DNA of 64,000 nucleotides from Asticcacaulis sp. ZE23SCel15. GTDB lineage: Bacteria > Pseudomonadota > Alphaproteobacteria > Caulobacterales > Caulobacteraceae. Position 1 is the first letter of the stretch; each line of letters starts with the position of its first letter. The notes under the pieces are model-generated. The model was not told the origin of the DNA and searched no databases. It worked only from the letters and a program-made list of their open reading frames with translations. The position numbers and the translations under genes are program-made. Shown in pieces: positions 55,165 to 63,898 of this stretch. The stretch is taken from NCBI RefSeq assembly GCF_030505395.1, contig NZ_CP130044.1, forward strand, positions 2,093,001 through 2,157,000, in the 5' to 3' direction.

Positions 55165-55911
55165 GTGCGCCGTTCGGTCGAAGATTTAAACCGGTTTTAT
55201 ACCACCCCCGAAGGGATGATGGCCCGCCAGATGGTCAGTGATAAGCTGATTGAAGCGTGGGATGATGTGGCCGGGCTCGATGTGCTGGGGCTGGGTTATG
55301 CCACGCCGTATCTGGCCCCGTTTGCCAAGGCACGAAGGGTGCTGGCGGCCATGCCGGCGGCGCAAGGCGCTGAAATCTGGCCCGAAGACCTGCGGGTCAG
55401 GTCTGTGCTGGTCGATGAGCAGGCTCTGCCGTTTTCGGGCGGCCTGTTCGACCGGATATTGCTGATCCATGCCCTCGAAGAAGCCCAAAACCCTGAGCGT
55501 CTGCTGCTGGAGGCGTCGCGCCTGTTGTCGCCCAATGGCCGTCTGATTATTGCGGTGGCGGCGCGTGGCGGGTTCTGGGCCCATGCCGAAAAAACGCCGT
55601 TTGGCCACGGTCTGCCCTATAGCCGCATGCAGCTTGAAACCGCCATTCGCGATGCCGAGCTTGAGCCGCTGGCCTGGTCCTATGCGCTTTATACGCCGCC
55701 GTGGCGGGCCTTGACGCGCTGGTCAAAGACGATTGAAATGATCGTGCCGAACGTGCTGCCGATGAATGGCGGGCTGATCCTGATGGAGGCGGGCCGACGG
55801 CCGTTTGTGGCGCTGACGCAGAAGACAGCCGACAAATCGATCTTAAGCGATATCCGTGAGGCTCTGGGGGCCAAGCCGGTGCCGACCGCGCGTGAGATTG
55901 AAAAGGCGTGA
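55165..55911 (+). CDS. Class I SAM-dependent methyltransferase
   Basis: The 248-residue protein starts with GTG (55165) after an AAGGA site. It has a SAM fold: VLGLGYATPYLAPFAKARR (first motif, altered from the usual GxGxG), PFSGGLFDRILLIHALEEAQ and PNGRLIIAVAARGGFWAHAE. The substrate is unknown. Proteins of this kind are often encoded next to gloB in alphaproteobacteria, and here the two are divergent, 137 bases apart. It lies upstream of sixA and pyrD, which follow on the same strand. Confidence 0.8.
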   Translation: MRRSVEDLNRFYTTPEGMMARQMVSDKLIEAWDDVAGLDVLGLGYATPYLAPFAKARRVLAAMPAAQGAEIWPEDLRVRSVLVDEQALPFSGGLFDRILLIHALEEAQNPERLLLEASRLLSPNGRLIIAVAARGGFWAHAEKTPFGHGLPYSRMQLETAIRDAELEPLAWSYALYTPPWRALTRWSKTIEMIVPNVLPMNGGLILMEAGRRPFVALTQKTADKSILSDIREALGAKPVPTAREIEKA

Positions 55912-55976
55912 AATTTTAATTTGAGACCCGTTGATTGTGCTTTTCGAGTCATAGATTTTGGGCCATATCACCCTTC

Positions 55977-56495
55977 ATGAAACATCTGATTATCATGCGC
56001 CATGGCAAGGCGGAAAAAGACGCCGAAAGCGGCGAAGACTTCGATCGCGATCTGGCCTCGCGGGGCCTGCGCGAAGCGGCGGCGGTGGCTCTGGCCCTGA
56101 AAGATTATGGGCTTAAGCCTGATTTCGCGCTGGTATCTTCCGCCCACCGCACGCTCCAGACCTTTGAGCAGGTATCAGCCGTATTTGGCGGGATCAATTC
56201 TGAGGTGAATGACGCCCTTTATAATGCCAACTCGCGCAAACTGCGTCAGTTTATCGAGGCCCATGAAGATCGCGGTGAGTGCCTGCTGGTGATCGCGCAT
56301 AATCCGGGCGTGCAGTATCTGGTGTCTGAATACCTCTATGAAGGGGCGGCAGGGCCTGAGATCACGGATCGCATCCGCGGCAGTTACCCGACCGCGACTG
56401 CGACCGTATTCGAAGTCGATGTGGCGGGGCGTCCGACCTATGACGGCCTCTATAAGCCCAAGGATTTGATTGGCGCCGATGAGGAGCCGGCCTGA
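55977..56495 (+). CDS. sixA: SixA-like phosphohistidine phosphatase
   Basis: The 172-residue protein, from the ATG at 55977, has the MRHGKAEKD motif of the histidine phosphatase branch with SixA-type protein phosphatases (about residues 7-15), LVSSAHRTLQTFEQVSAVFG and AHNPGVQYLVSEYLYEG. SixA acts on phosphohistidine in histidine-containing phosphotransfer proteins. Its stop codon overlaps the pyrD ATG (TGATG), so the two genes are translationally coupled. Confidence 0.88.
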   Translation: MKHLIIMRHGKAEKDAESGEDFDRDLASRGLREAAAVALALKDYGLKPDFALVSSAHRTLQTFEQVSAVFGGINSEVNDALYNANSRKLRQFIEAHEDRGECLLVIAHNPGVQYLVSEYLYEGAAGPEITDRIRGSYPTATATVFEVDVAGRPTYDGLYKPKDLIGADEEPA

Positions 56496-57580
56496 TGGAT
56501 TTTTTTAAACCCATCGTCAGAACCCTGCACGGCCTTGATGGCGAAGACGCTCATATCGCGACCCTGCACCTGCTGAAACTGGGTGCTTTAACGGGAATTG
56601 GTCCGTCGTCGGATTACAATCCGCCGGAACTGAGCGTGACCATTCCCTATGATGGCGGGGCGCTTGAGGTCGGCAATTGTGTGGGGCTTGCCGCCGGTTT
56701 CGATAAAAACGCTGATGTGCCGCTGGCCATGATTCGCGCCGGGTTCGGGTTTGTCGAATGTGGTACGGTGACGCCGCTGCCGCAGGCGGGCAACCCCCGT
56801 CCACGTCTGTTTCGCCTTAAAGAGGACGAAGCCGTCATCAACCGCATGGGCTTTAACAATAAGGGGCTTGAGGTTTTTTCCGGCCACCTCAGCCGCTATG
56901 CCGGACGGCCCAATCACGCGGTCATCGGGGCCAATATTGGCGCGAATAAAGACGCGACCGACCGCATGAATGATTATGTGACGGGGCTGAAAACCCTATG
57001 GGGCCTGAGTTCTTATTTTACGGTCAATATATCATCGCCCAATACGCCGGGCCTGCGGGCTTTGCAGGGGCGCGGGCATCTGGATGAACTGTTGTCACGT
57101 ATTGCTGAGACGCGCCATGATCTTAAAAGCGTAACCGGCAGTAACTATCCGATCTTCCTCAAGATCGCGCCAGATCTCGATGAAGCGGAAATTGTCGATA
57201 CAGTCGAAAGCGCCATTGATCATGAGTTGGACGGGCTGATTATCTCCAATACGACGCTGGCTCGGCCGGAAACGCTGAAATCGCCCCATGCCGGTGAAAG
57301 CGGTGGCCTGTCGGGGGAGCCACTGTTTGCGTTATCGACGCAGGCTCTGCGCGTGGCTTACGGGGCCTCTGGCGGCAAGCTGCTTCTGATCGGAGCGGGC
57401 GGCATCAATTCCGGCGAACGGGCCTATGCCAAGATCAGGGCCGGGGCTTCGCTGGTGCAGCTTTATTCGGCGCTGGTCTATGAGGGGCCGGGGCTGACCG
57501 ACCGCATCAAGCGCGATCTGGTTAAGCGGTTGAGGGCCGACGGCTTTACCCATATTTCCCAAGCTGTGGGGCAGGGTTAA
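56495..57580 (+). CDS. pyrD: Dihydroorotate dehydrogenase, quinone type (class 2)
   Basis: The 361-residue protein has an N-terminal membrane-facing helix region and a barrel with GFGFVECGTVTPLPQAGNPR, NRMGFNNKG, VIGANIGANKDATDRMNDYV, YFTVNISSPNTPGLRALQGR and LIGAGGINSGERAYAKIRAG. It oxidises dihydroorotate to orotate and passes electrons to quinone at the inner membrane. The serine in ISSPNTPG is the class 2 catalytic base. It is coupled to sixA. Confidence 0.96.
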   Translation: MDFFKPIVRTLHGLDGEDAHIATLHLLKLGALTGIGPSSDYNPPELSVTIPYDGGALEVGNCVGLAAGFDKNADVPLAMIRAGFGFVECGTVTPLPQAGNPRPRLFRLKEDEAVINRMGFNNKGLEVFSGHLSRYAGRPNHAVIGANIGANKDATDRMNDYVTGLKTLWGLSSYFTVNISSPNTPGLRALQGRGHLDELLSRIAETRHDLKSVTGSNYPIFLKIAPDLDEAEIVDTVESAIDHELDGLIISNTTLARPETLKSPHAGESGGLSGEPLFALSTQALRVAYGASGGKLLLIGAGGINSGERAYAKIRAGASLVQLYSALVYEGPGLTDRIKRDLVKRLRADGFTHISQAVGQG

Positions 57581-57591
57581 GACGGCATCCG

Positions 57592-58644
57592 TTAAGCCAG
57601 TAGTTTCAGCCAGTTCTGCGAAATATCTAAAGCGGCGCTGCGGGCGGAATCAACGACATCTGTAAATAGCGGGAAACTGTGGGGCAGGGTGTCGTAGCGA
57701 CGATAAACCACCTCGGTGCGGGCCTCCATCAGACGGCGCGTCCACGCCTCGGCCTGATGGGCGACGGGATCGAGGCCACCAGCCACGATCAGGGCCTTGG
57801 GTTGTCCCACGACCACAGATTCCCTCAGCGGCGACACCTGCGGCGAAGTCAGGTCGATGCCCGCACCGCCGTAGTGATCGATCAGGGTAGCGATATCTGC
57901 CGCCGACACCGGCCAGCTTTTCGCATAGGCCGAGGCGGCAATCATATCATCGGCCAGATCAAGCAACGGTGAAATCAATAATTGAGCGACCGGCAGGGGC
58001 TTGAACTCACGCTTGAGGTCAAGGCATAGCCGCGTGGCCAGGGATGCGCCAATCGATTGTCCGCCCACCGCGACTGCACCCGTCATAACCCCCAGCGAGA
58101 CAGCATTGGTAACCGCCCAGTCATAGGCCATCCGGGCATCTTCTAACGCGGCCGGAAAGCGGTGTTCGGGCGCCAGCCTGTAGTCCGGCAAATAGACCGG
58201 GCTCTTGGTTTCAGCCGCCAAAAGCGTGGCAAAGCTTCCTGACAATTCAGCCCCGCCCAGGACCCCGCCGCCGTCGTGGAAAAAGACGATCAAGGGCGCA
58301 TCGGGGGCTATAATCAGCGGGCGGATCAACTGTCCGCTGATGGGGGCGGTGATTTGGGTCGTGCTGCCGACCGGCTCGATGCGCACCCGCCCATCCAGAG
58401 GGGCGCACATCAGGTTTGCGGCGTCCCGCCATTCCTGGCGGGCCAGCTCCAGCGGACTTCCGTTCAAAGTCAGCGGCGTCGGCTGGTGGCTGCTCAGATA
58501 GGTGCGCCACAGGAACTGTATTTGCGCATCAAGGGTGCGTCCATCGACATGGACGACGCTACCGCCCGCCAGAAAGCGCAGCACCGCCGGTGGCAGTGAC
58601 AAAACCCGCTTAAGGAACAGGCGTCTAAGGACGGAGGCGCGCAT
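57592..58644 (-). CDS. Alpha/beta-hydrolase, HSL family esterase
   Basis: The 350-residue protein has the oxyanion motif FFHDGGGVLGG (about residues 124-134), the nucleophile serine in VGGQSIGASLATRLCL, the acid in IVAGGLDPVAHQAEAW and the late histidine in TLPHSFPLFTDVV. Such enzymes cleave short acyl esters, but the physiological substrate is unknown. It is convergent with pyrD, with 11 bases between the stop codons. Confidence 0.87.
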   Translation of the reverse strand: MRASVLRRLFLKRVLSLPPAVLRFLAGGSVVHVDGRTLDAQIQFLWRTYLSSHQPTPLTLNGSPLELARQEWRDAANLMCAPLDGRVRIEPVGSTTQITAPISGQLIRPLIIAPDAPLIVFFHDGGGVLGGAELSGSFATLLAAETKSPVYLPDYRLAPEHRFPAALEDARMAYDWAVTNAVSLGVMTGAVAVGGQSIGASLATRLCLDLKREFKPLPVAQLLISPLLDLADDMIAASAYAKSWPVSAADIATLIDHYGGAGIDLTSPQVSPLRESVVVGQPKALIVAGGLDPVAHQAEAWTRRLMEARTEVVYRRYDTLPHSFPLFTDVVDSARSAALDISQNWLKLLA

Positions 58645-59015
58645 AGGGTAGGGGGACTCCCGGCAGAAAAAGACGCGGATTGATATCTAGCCTAGGCAGG
58701 CGCGCCACAGAAGGGGGCGGAGCTAATTTTTTAGCCGCCGCGCGCATTGGATAACATCGTTCTGATGAATCTCACGGGTTTTTTATGAGGAGAGGGGCCA
58801 TTTTACAGCGTTTTTATTTGACCACTAAAAAAACCGCTGTCTTAATGCTCACACAATTCGTTAGTCTGGCTGCCGATACCACGGGCTCCGGTTATATGTT
58901 CCTTTTTTGGGCCATGTCTCCAGATCTCAAACTAACTGCTACCGAGATATGCGATTGTCTACGGGAAGTGCGCTTCCCACCTCGATAACAGCTCGTTTTA
59001 GATAAGGAGAGCATC
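58645..59015 (+). promoter_or_regulatory. Long leader of the cold-shock gene
   Basis: These 371 bases separate the esterase start from the cold-shock gene and hold its promoter and long 5' leader, as is usual for cspA genes, where structure controls translation. GATAAGGAGAGC lies just ahead of the start codon. A 67-codon frame at 58785-58988 lacks any recognisable features and is probably not translated. Confidence 0.5.
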
Positions 59016-59219
59016 ATGGCTGAAGGTACAGTCAAGTGGTTTAACTCAACGAAGGGCTTCGGCTTCATTCAGCCGTCTAACGGTGGTTCAGATGTGTTCG
59101 TGCACATTTCCGCCGTTCAGCGCGCGGGCCTGCAAGGTCTGGCTGATGGTCAAAAGATTGCCTACGAACTGCAATCCGAGCGTGGCAAGACCGCAGCGGT
59201 CGATCTGAAACTGCTCTAA
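59016..59219 (+). CDS. cspA: Cold-shock protein
   Basis: The 67-residue protein is the single cold-shock domain, with RNP1-like GFGFIQPSNGGSD and RNP2-like DVFVHISAV motifs after MAEGTVKWFNSTKG. It binds single-stranded nucleic acid and melts RNA structure. It has a strong AAGGAG site and a long leader. A bidirectional hairpin follows. Confidence 0.96.
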   Translation: MAEGTVKWFNSTKGFGFIQPSNGGSDVFVHISAVQRAGLQGLADGQKIAYELQSERGKTAAVDLKLL

Positions 59220-59232
59220 GCGGGTTTAAATC

Positions 59233-59282
59233 AAAAGCATAAAGGCGCGGTTCCTCACGGGGCCGCGTTTTTTTATGCTTTT
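59233..59282. terminator. Bidirectional terminator shared by cspA and gluQ-RS
   Basis: AAAAGCATAAA and TTTATGCTTTT pair around an inner stem GCGCGG/CCGCGT with a T run on both strands. The stop codon of the glutamyl-Q synthetase gene (59273-59275) lies inside the right arm, so its last codons form part of the hairpin. Confidence 0.75.
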
Positions 59283-60103
59283 GCGTAATTTGCCATTAGG
59301 GCCTTTATATCTGCCAGATTAATACCTTCGTCGCGCAGATCGCGCAGGGATTTTGACCCTTTACGTTTGGCCAGACGCTGACCGGTGTCATCGAGCAGCA
59401 GGGCATGGTGATGGTATTGCGGTGTAGGTAATCCCAGTAAGGCTTGGAGCAGAACCTGAGTATGGGTGGCCTCAAACAGATCATGTCCGCGATGGATGTG
59501 GGTGATACCTTGACGGGCGTCATCGACGACGACCGCCAGATGATAGGCGATGCCGACATCCTTACGTGCCAGCACGACATCGCCGTTAATAGACGGATCG
59601 GCTACCTGCCAGCCATGCTCACCGTTTGGACCACGGCCCTGTTCCTCAAACCCAAGCCCTTCCCAGCGCGAGCCCAGATAATCGCGGGCCTCTGTCAAAG
59701 CCAGTCGCCATGCGGGTTCCCTATCCAGCGGCGCATCGCCGGGCGGCAGGACAGGCGTGTCTTGAGGCGCGCTTAAGGCCTCCAGCATCAGCTCTTTGCG
59801 GGTCTTAAAGCACGGATAAACCAGCCCCATGCTTTTCAGCCGTTCAAGGGCGACCTGATAATCGGCCATATGTTCGCTCTGGCGCAGGACGGGTTCGGGC
59901 CAGTCAAGCCCCATCCAGCGCAGGTCATCATAGATCGCCTGCTCATACTCCGGCCGGCAGCGCGTATGGTCAATGTCCTCGATGCGCAGAATGAACGCTC
60001 CGTCGTGACTGCGCGCGGCTTTAAACGCCGTTAGCGCACTAAAGGCGTGGCCCGGATGCAGATATCCAGTAGGTGACGGGGCAAAGCGGGTGGTGTAAGT
60101 CAT
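59273..60103 (-). CDS. gluQ: Glutamyl-Q tRNA(Asp) synthetase
   Basis: The 276-residue protein is a shortened glutamyl-tRNA synthetase with the signature SPTGYLHPGHAFSALTAFKA (HIGH-like motif HPGH), RIEDIDHTRCRPEYEQAIYD and the KMSKS-like LAKRKGSKSLR. It lacks an anticodon-binding domain, as in GluQ-RS, which adds glutamate to the queuosine base of tRNA(Asp). The C-terminus is encoded in the terminator hairpin shared with cspA. Confidence 0.92.
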   Translation of the reverse strand: MTYTTRFAPSPTGYLHPGHAFSALTAFKAARSHDGAFILRIEDIDHTRCRPEYEQAIYDDLRWMGLDWPEPVLRQSEHMADYQVALERLKSMGLVYPCFKTRKELMLEALSAPQDTPVLPPGDAPLDREPAWRLALTEARDYLGSRWEGLGFEEQGRGPNGEHGWQVADPSINGDVVLARKDVGIAYHLAVVVDDARQGITHIHRGHDLFEATHTQVLLQALLGLPTPQYHHHALLLDDTGQRLAKRKGSKSLRDLRDEGINLADIKALMANYAKA

Positions 60104-60270
60104 TTGGGAAACATAGCGGCTGTCGCATAAATTTCACTGTTTCTTTTTCGGTGAATCAGGTTCTTAATATCGGTGTGGATAACCCATAACGACACATAAG
60201 GAGGCCGCGTCTTCCCCGAACCTTGTCGCTTACCCGCCCTGACCCCTTACGCGATGCGAAGGAGATGGCG

Positions 60271-60831
60271 ATGAATATCTTAAAAAGCCCCCCATCGGAC
60301 TGGCGCGCTCTTGTGCTCAATTCCGATTTCCGGCCGCTGAGCTATTACCCCCTATCGACCCGTCCGTGGCAGGAAGTCGTTAAGGCCGTTTACGAAGGCC
60401 GTGTCGATGTGGTGTCGACCTACGACCTTGAAATCCGCTCGCCGTCCATGTCGATGCGCCTGCCCAGCGTTATTGCTCTTAAATCCTACATCGATCAGAA
60501 CCGCCCACCGGCCTTTACGCGCTATAATGTGTTCCTGCGTGATAAGTTCTCGTGCCAGTACTGCGGAGCGCGGCATGACCTTACCTTTGACCATGTGGTG
60601 CCGGTATCTCAGGGCGGAAAGTCGACCTGGCAGAATATCCTGACGGCCTGCGCCCCGTGCAACTTGCGCAAAGGGGGAAAAACTCCCCAGCAGGCACGCA
60701 TGATGCCGACAAAAAACCCACACCGGCCAACAATGTATCAGCTACAGGAGCTGGGGCGTCGTTTTCCGCCTCACTATCTTCACGAAAGTTGGGTAGATTA
60801 TCTGTATTGGGACACTTTGCTGGAGGCATAA
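60271..60831 (+). CDS. HNH endonuclease
   Basis: The 186-residue protein starts at MNILKSPPSDWRALVLNSDF, with AAGGAG six bases upstream. The HNH core is FSCQYCGARHDLTFDHVVPV, then QNILTACAPCNLRKGGKTPQ, giving two CxxC-type metal pairs and the DH catalytic pair. Its role is unknown; proteins of this group are widespread in alphaproteobacteria and are not obviously tied to restriction. Three bases after its stop codon begins an unrecognised 108-residue protein. Confidence 0.86.
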   Translation: MNILKSPPSDWRALVLNSDFRPLSYYPLSTRPWQEVVKAVYEGRVDVVSTYDLEIRSPSMSMRLPSVIALKSYIDQNRPPAFTRYNVFLRDKFSCQYCGARHDLTFDHVVPVSQGGKSTWQNILTACAPCNLRKGGKTPQQARMMPTKNPHRPTMYQLQELGRRFPPHYLHESWVDYLYWDTLLEA

Positions 60832-60834
60832 AAC

Positions 60835-61161
60835 ATGCCCATTCGGTTTGAGCTGGATCGCCGTAAATTCGGCGTTCTGCACTTTGCGTTGTCGGGGGAA
60901 CGGGCAGCCGAAGGTTATAGGGCGGTAAAGCGTGACGAGTTTGAGGCGGCACTGCAATCGGCGCTTAAGGTAAGCCTTGAGACCCGTCGGGAGCGGCTGT
61001 TTGGCCCGAAGGTGACCCGCTTTACCTTTCAGGGCGAGCCGGTGATGGTTCGGGTCGCGGCCAATGGCGATGTGCAGCTTGAACTGGGTGATCTGGATGA
61101 TGATGTGCGCGAAACCATCATCGAAAAACTTCGTCACAGTATGGAATTTATGAATATCTGA
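60835..61161 (+). CDS. Conserved-looking small protein, unrecognised
   Basis: I do not recognise this 108-residue protein. It is soluble, with alternating charged helices and strands (RFELDRRKFGVLHFALSGER, TRFTFQGEPVMVRVAANGD) and no membrane segment, signal or cysteine. It starts three bases after the HNH stop codon and so is probably co-transcribed. A ribosome-binding site, CTGGAGG, overlaps the end of the HNH gene. A function tied to the HNH protein is a guess. Confidence 0.6.
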   Translation: MPIRFELDRRKFGVLHFALSGERAAEGYRAVKRDEFEAALQSALKVSLETRRERLFGPKVTRFTFQGEPVMVRVAANGDVQLELGDLDDDVRETIIEKLRHSMEFMNI

Positions 61162-61162
61162 C

Positions 61163-61639
61163 TCAGTCGGGTTTTGTTGTCTCTTGCCCCAAACGGGCGT
61201 TACGTTCCTCGCATAAAACTTCGACCAGTTTGATCAGCCGGTTAATGTCGTCTTCGCGCATCATGTCGATCTTTTGGTGCAGGGCCTCGATATCCAGTTC
61301 GGCCTTCAGGTTCACATCGTAGTCCAGTTGCGCCTTGCCGCGGTCGATGTCCGACTGACGGTTCTGCGACATCATCAGGATCGGGGCGGTGAACGCCGCC
61401 TGAAACGACAGGGCCAGATTGAGCAGGATAAACGGGTACGGGTCCCACGCCTTGATCCAGGCAAAGACATTGACCAAAATCCAGCCGAACAGCAGCACCG
61501 ATTGAATGATGATGAACCGCCACGACCCGACGATGGCGGCGATTTTGTCGGCCATCCGATCGCCCAGCGACAGTTCCGGCGTCTTACCGTGCAGATGGCG
61601 CAGACTAAACGCGCGCACCTTATCGGGATCAATGGTCAT
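61163..61639 (-). CDS. DUF1003 family membrane protein
   Basis: The 158-residue protein starts at an ATG (61639) that overlaps the coq7 stop codon as ATGA. It has two membrane segments (WRFIIIQSVLLFGWILVNVF and PFILLNLALSFQAAFTAPIL) and the family end MMSQNRQSDIDRGKAQLDYD then a helical tail. The family's function is unknown. Coupling to coq7 suggests shared expression, not necessarily shared function. Confidence 0.88.
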   Translation of the reverse strand: MTIDPDKVRAFSLRHLHGKTPELSLGDRMADKIAAIVGSWRFIIIQSVLLFGWILVNVFAWIKAWDPYPFILLNLALSFQAAFTAPILMMSQNRQSDIDRGKAQLDYDVNLKAELDIEALHQKIDMMREDDINRLIKLVEVLCEERNARLGQETTKPD

Positions 61640-62241
61640 ATTTTTTCGCTGATCTTGATGGCCAGACGACACCCGGCCTGAACCACCGCTGACAGCAGCG
61701 GGTAGGCGGGGGCCTGATGGGCGCCGGCACTGACCGCATGATCCTTATGGCCGATCTCGTCGTCGCGGAACTTCATCAGTTCGGCGGCAAGGTCGGGTTC
61801 GCGGTGTTTCAGGTCTTCGATCTGCTCGGCATAGTGCTTTTCGATCACGCTTTCGACCGCTTCGGTGCAGGCATGGGCGGCCTTTGGGCCCAGCAGCGCA
61901 GTACCAACCCCAAGCCCCATTGCCGCCAGCCGCCACACCGGCGTCATCACCGTCGGTCGTACCTCGTGTTCGCGCATCAGCGCATTAAAGCGATCCAGAT
62001 GCACCTGCTCCTCAAACTCCATGCGCTTGAGGTCGTTGCTTAACGCCCGCTCAGGCGTGGCGGAAAAGACCATGCTCTGGGCGCGGTAAATGTGAACGGC
62101 GGCCAGTTCACCGGCGTGATCGACGCGCAGGATTTCTTCTAAGCGGTGGCGTGCGGCCCCTTTGCCCGGACGTGGCGGGACACCCGAAGGCGTAGGCGTG
62201 ACCGCTTCGGGGATTTCTTCGACCAGAATATCGTCACTCAT
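61636..62241 (-). CDS. coq7: Coq7 family demethoxyubiquinone hydroxylase
   Basis: The 201-residue protein has the di-iron ligands expected of Coq7 in RVDHAGELAAVHIYRAQ, FEEQVHLDRFNALMREH and, later, AVESVIEKHYAEQI and FRDDEIGHKDHA. It hydroxylates demethoxyubiquinol, a late step of ubiquinone synthesis, at the inner membrane. The polyprenyl synthase at 34.7 kb supplies the side chain for the same pathway. The DUF1003 gene overlaps its stop codon. Confidence 0.93.
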   Translation of the reverse strand: MSDDILVEEIPEAVTPTPSGVPPRPGKGAARHRLEEILRVDHAGELAAVHIYRAQSMVFSATPERALSNDLKRMEFEEQVHLDRFNALMREHEVRPTVMTPVWRLAAMGLGVGTALLGPKAAHACTEAVESVIEKHYAEQIEDLKHREPDLAAELMKFRDDEIGHKDHAVSAGAHQAPAYPLLSAVVQAGCRLAIKISEKI

Positions 62242-62263
62242 GGCAGGGTTCCCGCAGGGCTAA

Positions 62264-62310
62264 GCGCATTCCAAAAAGTGTAGGGCGGTTTTTGGATACA
62301 AATGCGCGAC
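62264..62310. repeat. 47-base palindromic repeat (copy B)
   Basis: This has the same ends (GCGCATT...AATGCGC) and the same length as the unit at 30384-30430, with differences only in the arms and centre. It lies between dsbB and coq7. Confidence 0.75.
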
Positions 62311-62321
62311 AAATATAAAGC

Positions 62322-62900
62322 CTATTTTGTCAGGTTTTTAGGGCGGCGGAAGAAGTATTTTAGTCGCAGGGAGGCGATAAAGCTCAATACCGCCAGAATA
62401 GCGGAAATGATGGCGTTCCATCCGGCCATGCTCAGGCCCCACATTTTCCAGGCGACCACATCGCACTGCGGGATGGTGATCGGTGCGCCCGATAGCAGAG
62501 CGGCCATAGAATTGATACTGATATCGTCACCGCCACCGGTGCAGGTTTCGGGGCCGGGCCACCATTTCAGTTCGACCCCGGCGTGAAACAGGGCCAGAGC
62601 CGCGCCGGTGGCAAAAATGGCAAACAGTACAAAGGCAAACACCCGTGGCGGGCCTTTGGCGCCGGTAAACAGCGCCCAGACGCTGGCGACAAGTGACACC
62701 ACCACGGCGATCCAGTAGATATCGCGTTGCTTAAGGCACAGATGGCATGGATCAAGCCCGCCGAATTTCTGAAACGCATGGGCCGTCATCAGCAGGGCCA
62801 GCGACGCAATCAGGGCTGTAATCGTCCACCAGCGGCCGAACAGGAGCGCGGCCCGCATGGTTATTTTCTGGCCGTCCTTATCGAATTTTGAAGCGTTCAT
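62322..62900 (-). CDS. dsbB: Disulfide bond formation protein B
   Basis: The 192-residue protein has four membrane segments. The first cysteine pair lies in LDPCHLCLKQR and a second pair (PETCTGGGDD and TIPQCDVVAW) in a periplasmic loop. DsbB reoxidises DsbA and passes electrons to quinone. The 47-base repeat lies after its stop codon. Confidence 0.9.
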   Translation of the reverse strand: MNASKFDKDGQKITMRAALLFGRWWTITALIASLALLMTAHAFQKFGGLDPCHLCLKQRDIYWIAVVVSLVASVWALFTGAKGPPRVFAFVLFAIFATGAALALFHAGVELKWWPGPETCTGGGDDISINSMAALLSGAPITIPQCDVVAWKMWGLSMAGWNAIISAILAVLSFIASLRLKYFFRRPKNLTK

Positions 62901-63037
62901 TCCCTATCCGCACGCAATCGGTAATCGTCGCGGTAACCCGCAGCCAGTGTGTGATCCGGCGGCGCGCATCATGCAACAGATTTCAGCCTTTGTCGCACCG
63001 TTTTTAACTAAGTCCGCATTTGGGCGGGGAAAATCCC

Positions 63038-63619
63038 TTAGTGCGGGATCATCTTGATGGCGACAATCAGCAAAACCAGCACGGCCAGAGCGATGGCTGA
63101 AACCGTATAGATGCGCTTTTCGATGTGATGGGTGATTTCCGGCCCGAACTTTTTCAAAAGGTACGCCACCAGCAAAAACCGCGGCGTACGGGTAATGATG
63201 CAACTGGCGATAAAGATGCCCAGATTCATATGCCCAAGCCCTGCGGCAATGGTCACCAGCTTGAACGGAATGGGGGTCAATCCCTTGGCGATGATGACCC
63301 ACGGGCCCCATTGCGCCATAAAGTCATGGAACTTTGACAGGTCGTCGCTGTAGCCGAAAAGTTTCAGCAGCCAGATGCCGACCGGCTCCAGATAATAACC
63401 AATGGCATAGCCCAGCATCGCCCCGAACACAGAGGCAATGGTGCAGACTATGGCATACCGGTAAGCCTTGTCCGGCCGTGCCAGAGCCATCGGCGCCAGC
63501 ATGACATCGGGCGGGATAGGAAAGAATGAGCTTTCGGCGAACGATACGACGGCGAGCGCCTTCTCGGCATGGCGGCTGCCCGCCAGGTTGATCATCCAGT
63601 TATAAATGGGGCGCAGCAC
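63038..63619 (-). CDS. YqaA/DedA-superfamily membrane protein
   Basis: The 193-residue protein has VTT-domain signatures: FAESSFFPIPPDVMLAPMAL, GAMLGYAIGYYLEPVGIWLL and AKGLTPIPFKLVTIAAGLGH, the last with the conserved PIPFKL. YqaA-like proteins are relatives of DedA and TVP38 and may move lipids. It is transcribed toward dsbB with a 137-base gap. Confidence 0.88.
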   Translation of the reverse strand: MLRPIYNWMINLAGSRHAEKALAVVSFAESSFFPIPPDVMLAPMALARPDKAYRYAIVCTIASVFGAMLGYAIGYYLEPVGIWLLKLFGYSDDLSKFHDFMAQWGPWVIIAKGLTPIPFKLVTIAAGLGHMNLGIFIASCIITRTPRFLLVAYLLKKFGPEITHHIEKRIYTVSAIALAVLVLLIVAIKMIPH

Positions 63620-63828
63620 GTTAAAATCTTTGGCTTGAAATAAAGGATAGGTTCCTATGGCATGTTGCCATCACCAAGCAAACGGCTTTGTCGCTATGGG
63701 CGAACTTTATTTCAGGCTGTGGCCCGATGAGGCATCTGTTTGGCGGATGTATCGGTTTAGTGGATGTGGTTGGCGGATTAACTAAAACTCATTTGTATTA
63801 AGCGTTGGGGCAAGGCATAAACATGACA

Positions 63829-63844
63829 ATTATAAAACTATAAT
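63829..63844. promoter_or_regulatory. Candidate MarR operator on a -10 box
   Basis: ATTATA-AAAC-TATAAT is a perfect inverted repeat. The right half is also a consensus -10 box, 55 bases ahead of the marR start codon, so a bound regulator would block the promoter. The 200 bases to the left, from the yqaA start, show no gene. Confidence 0.4.
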
Positions 63845-63898
63845 GCGCAGATGTGTGTTTGCGTATGTTTTTCTATACCCTTCAGGAGGCTATTCGAA

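Noticed and set aside
58785-58988. A 67-codon reading frame ahead of the cold-shock gene
   Set aside because: It has no recognisable domain, has poor ribosome-binding sequence and lies in what should be the cspA leader.
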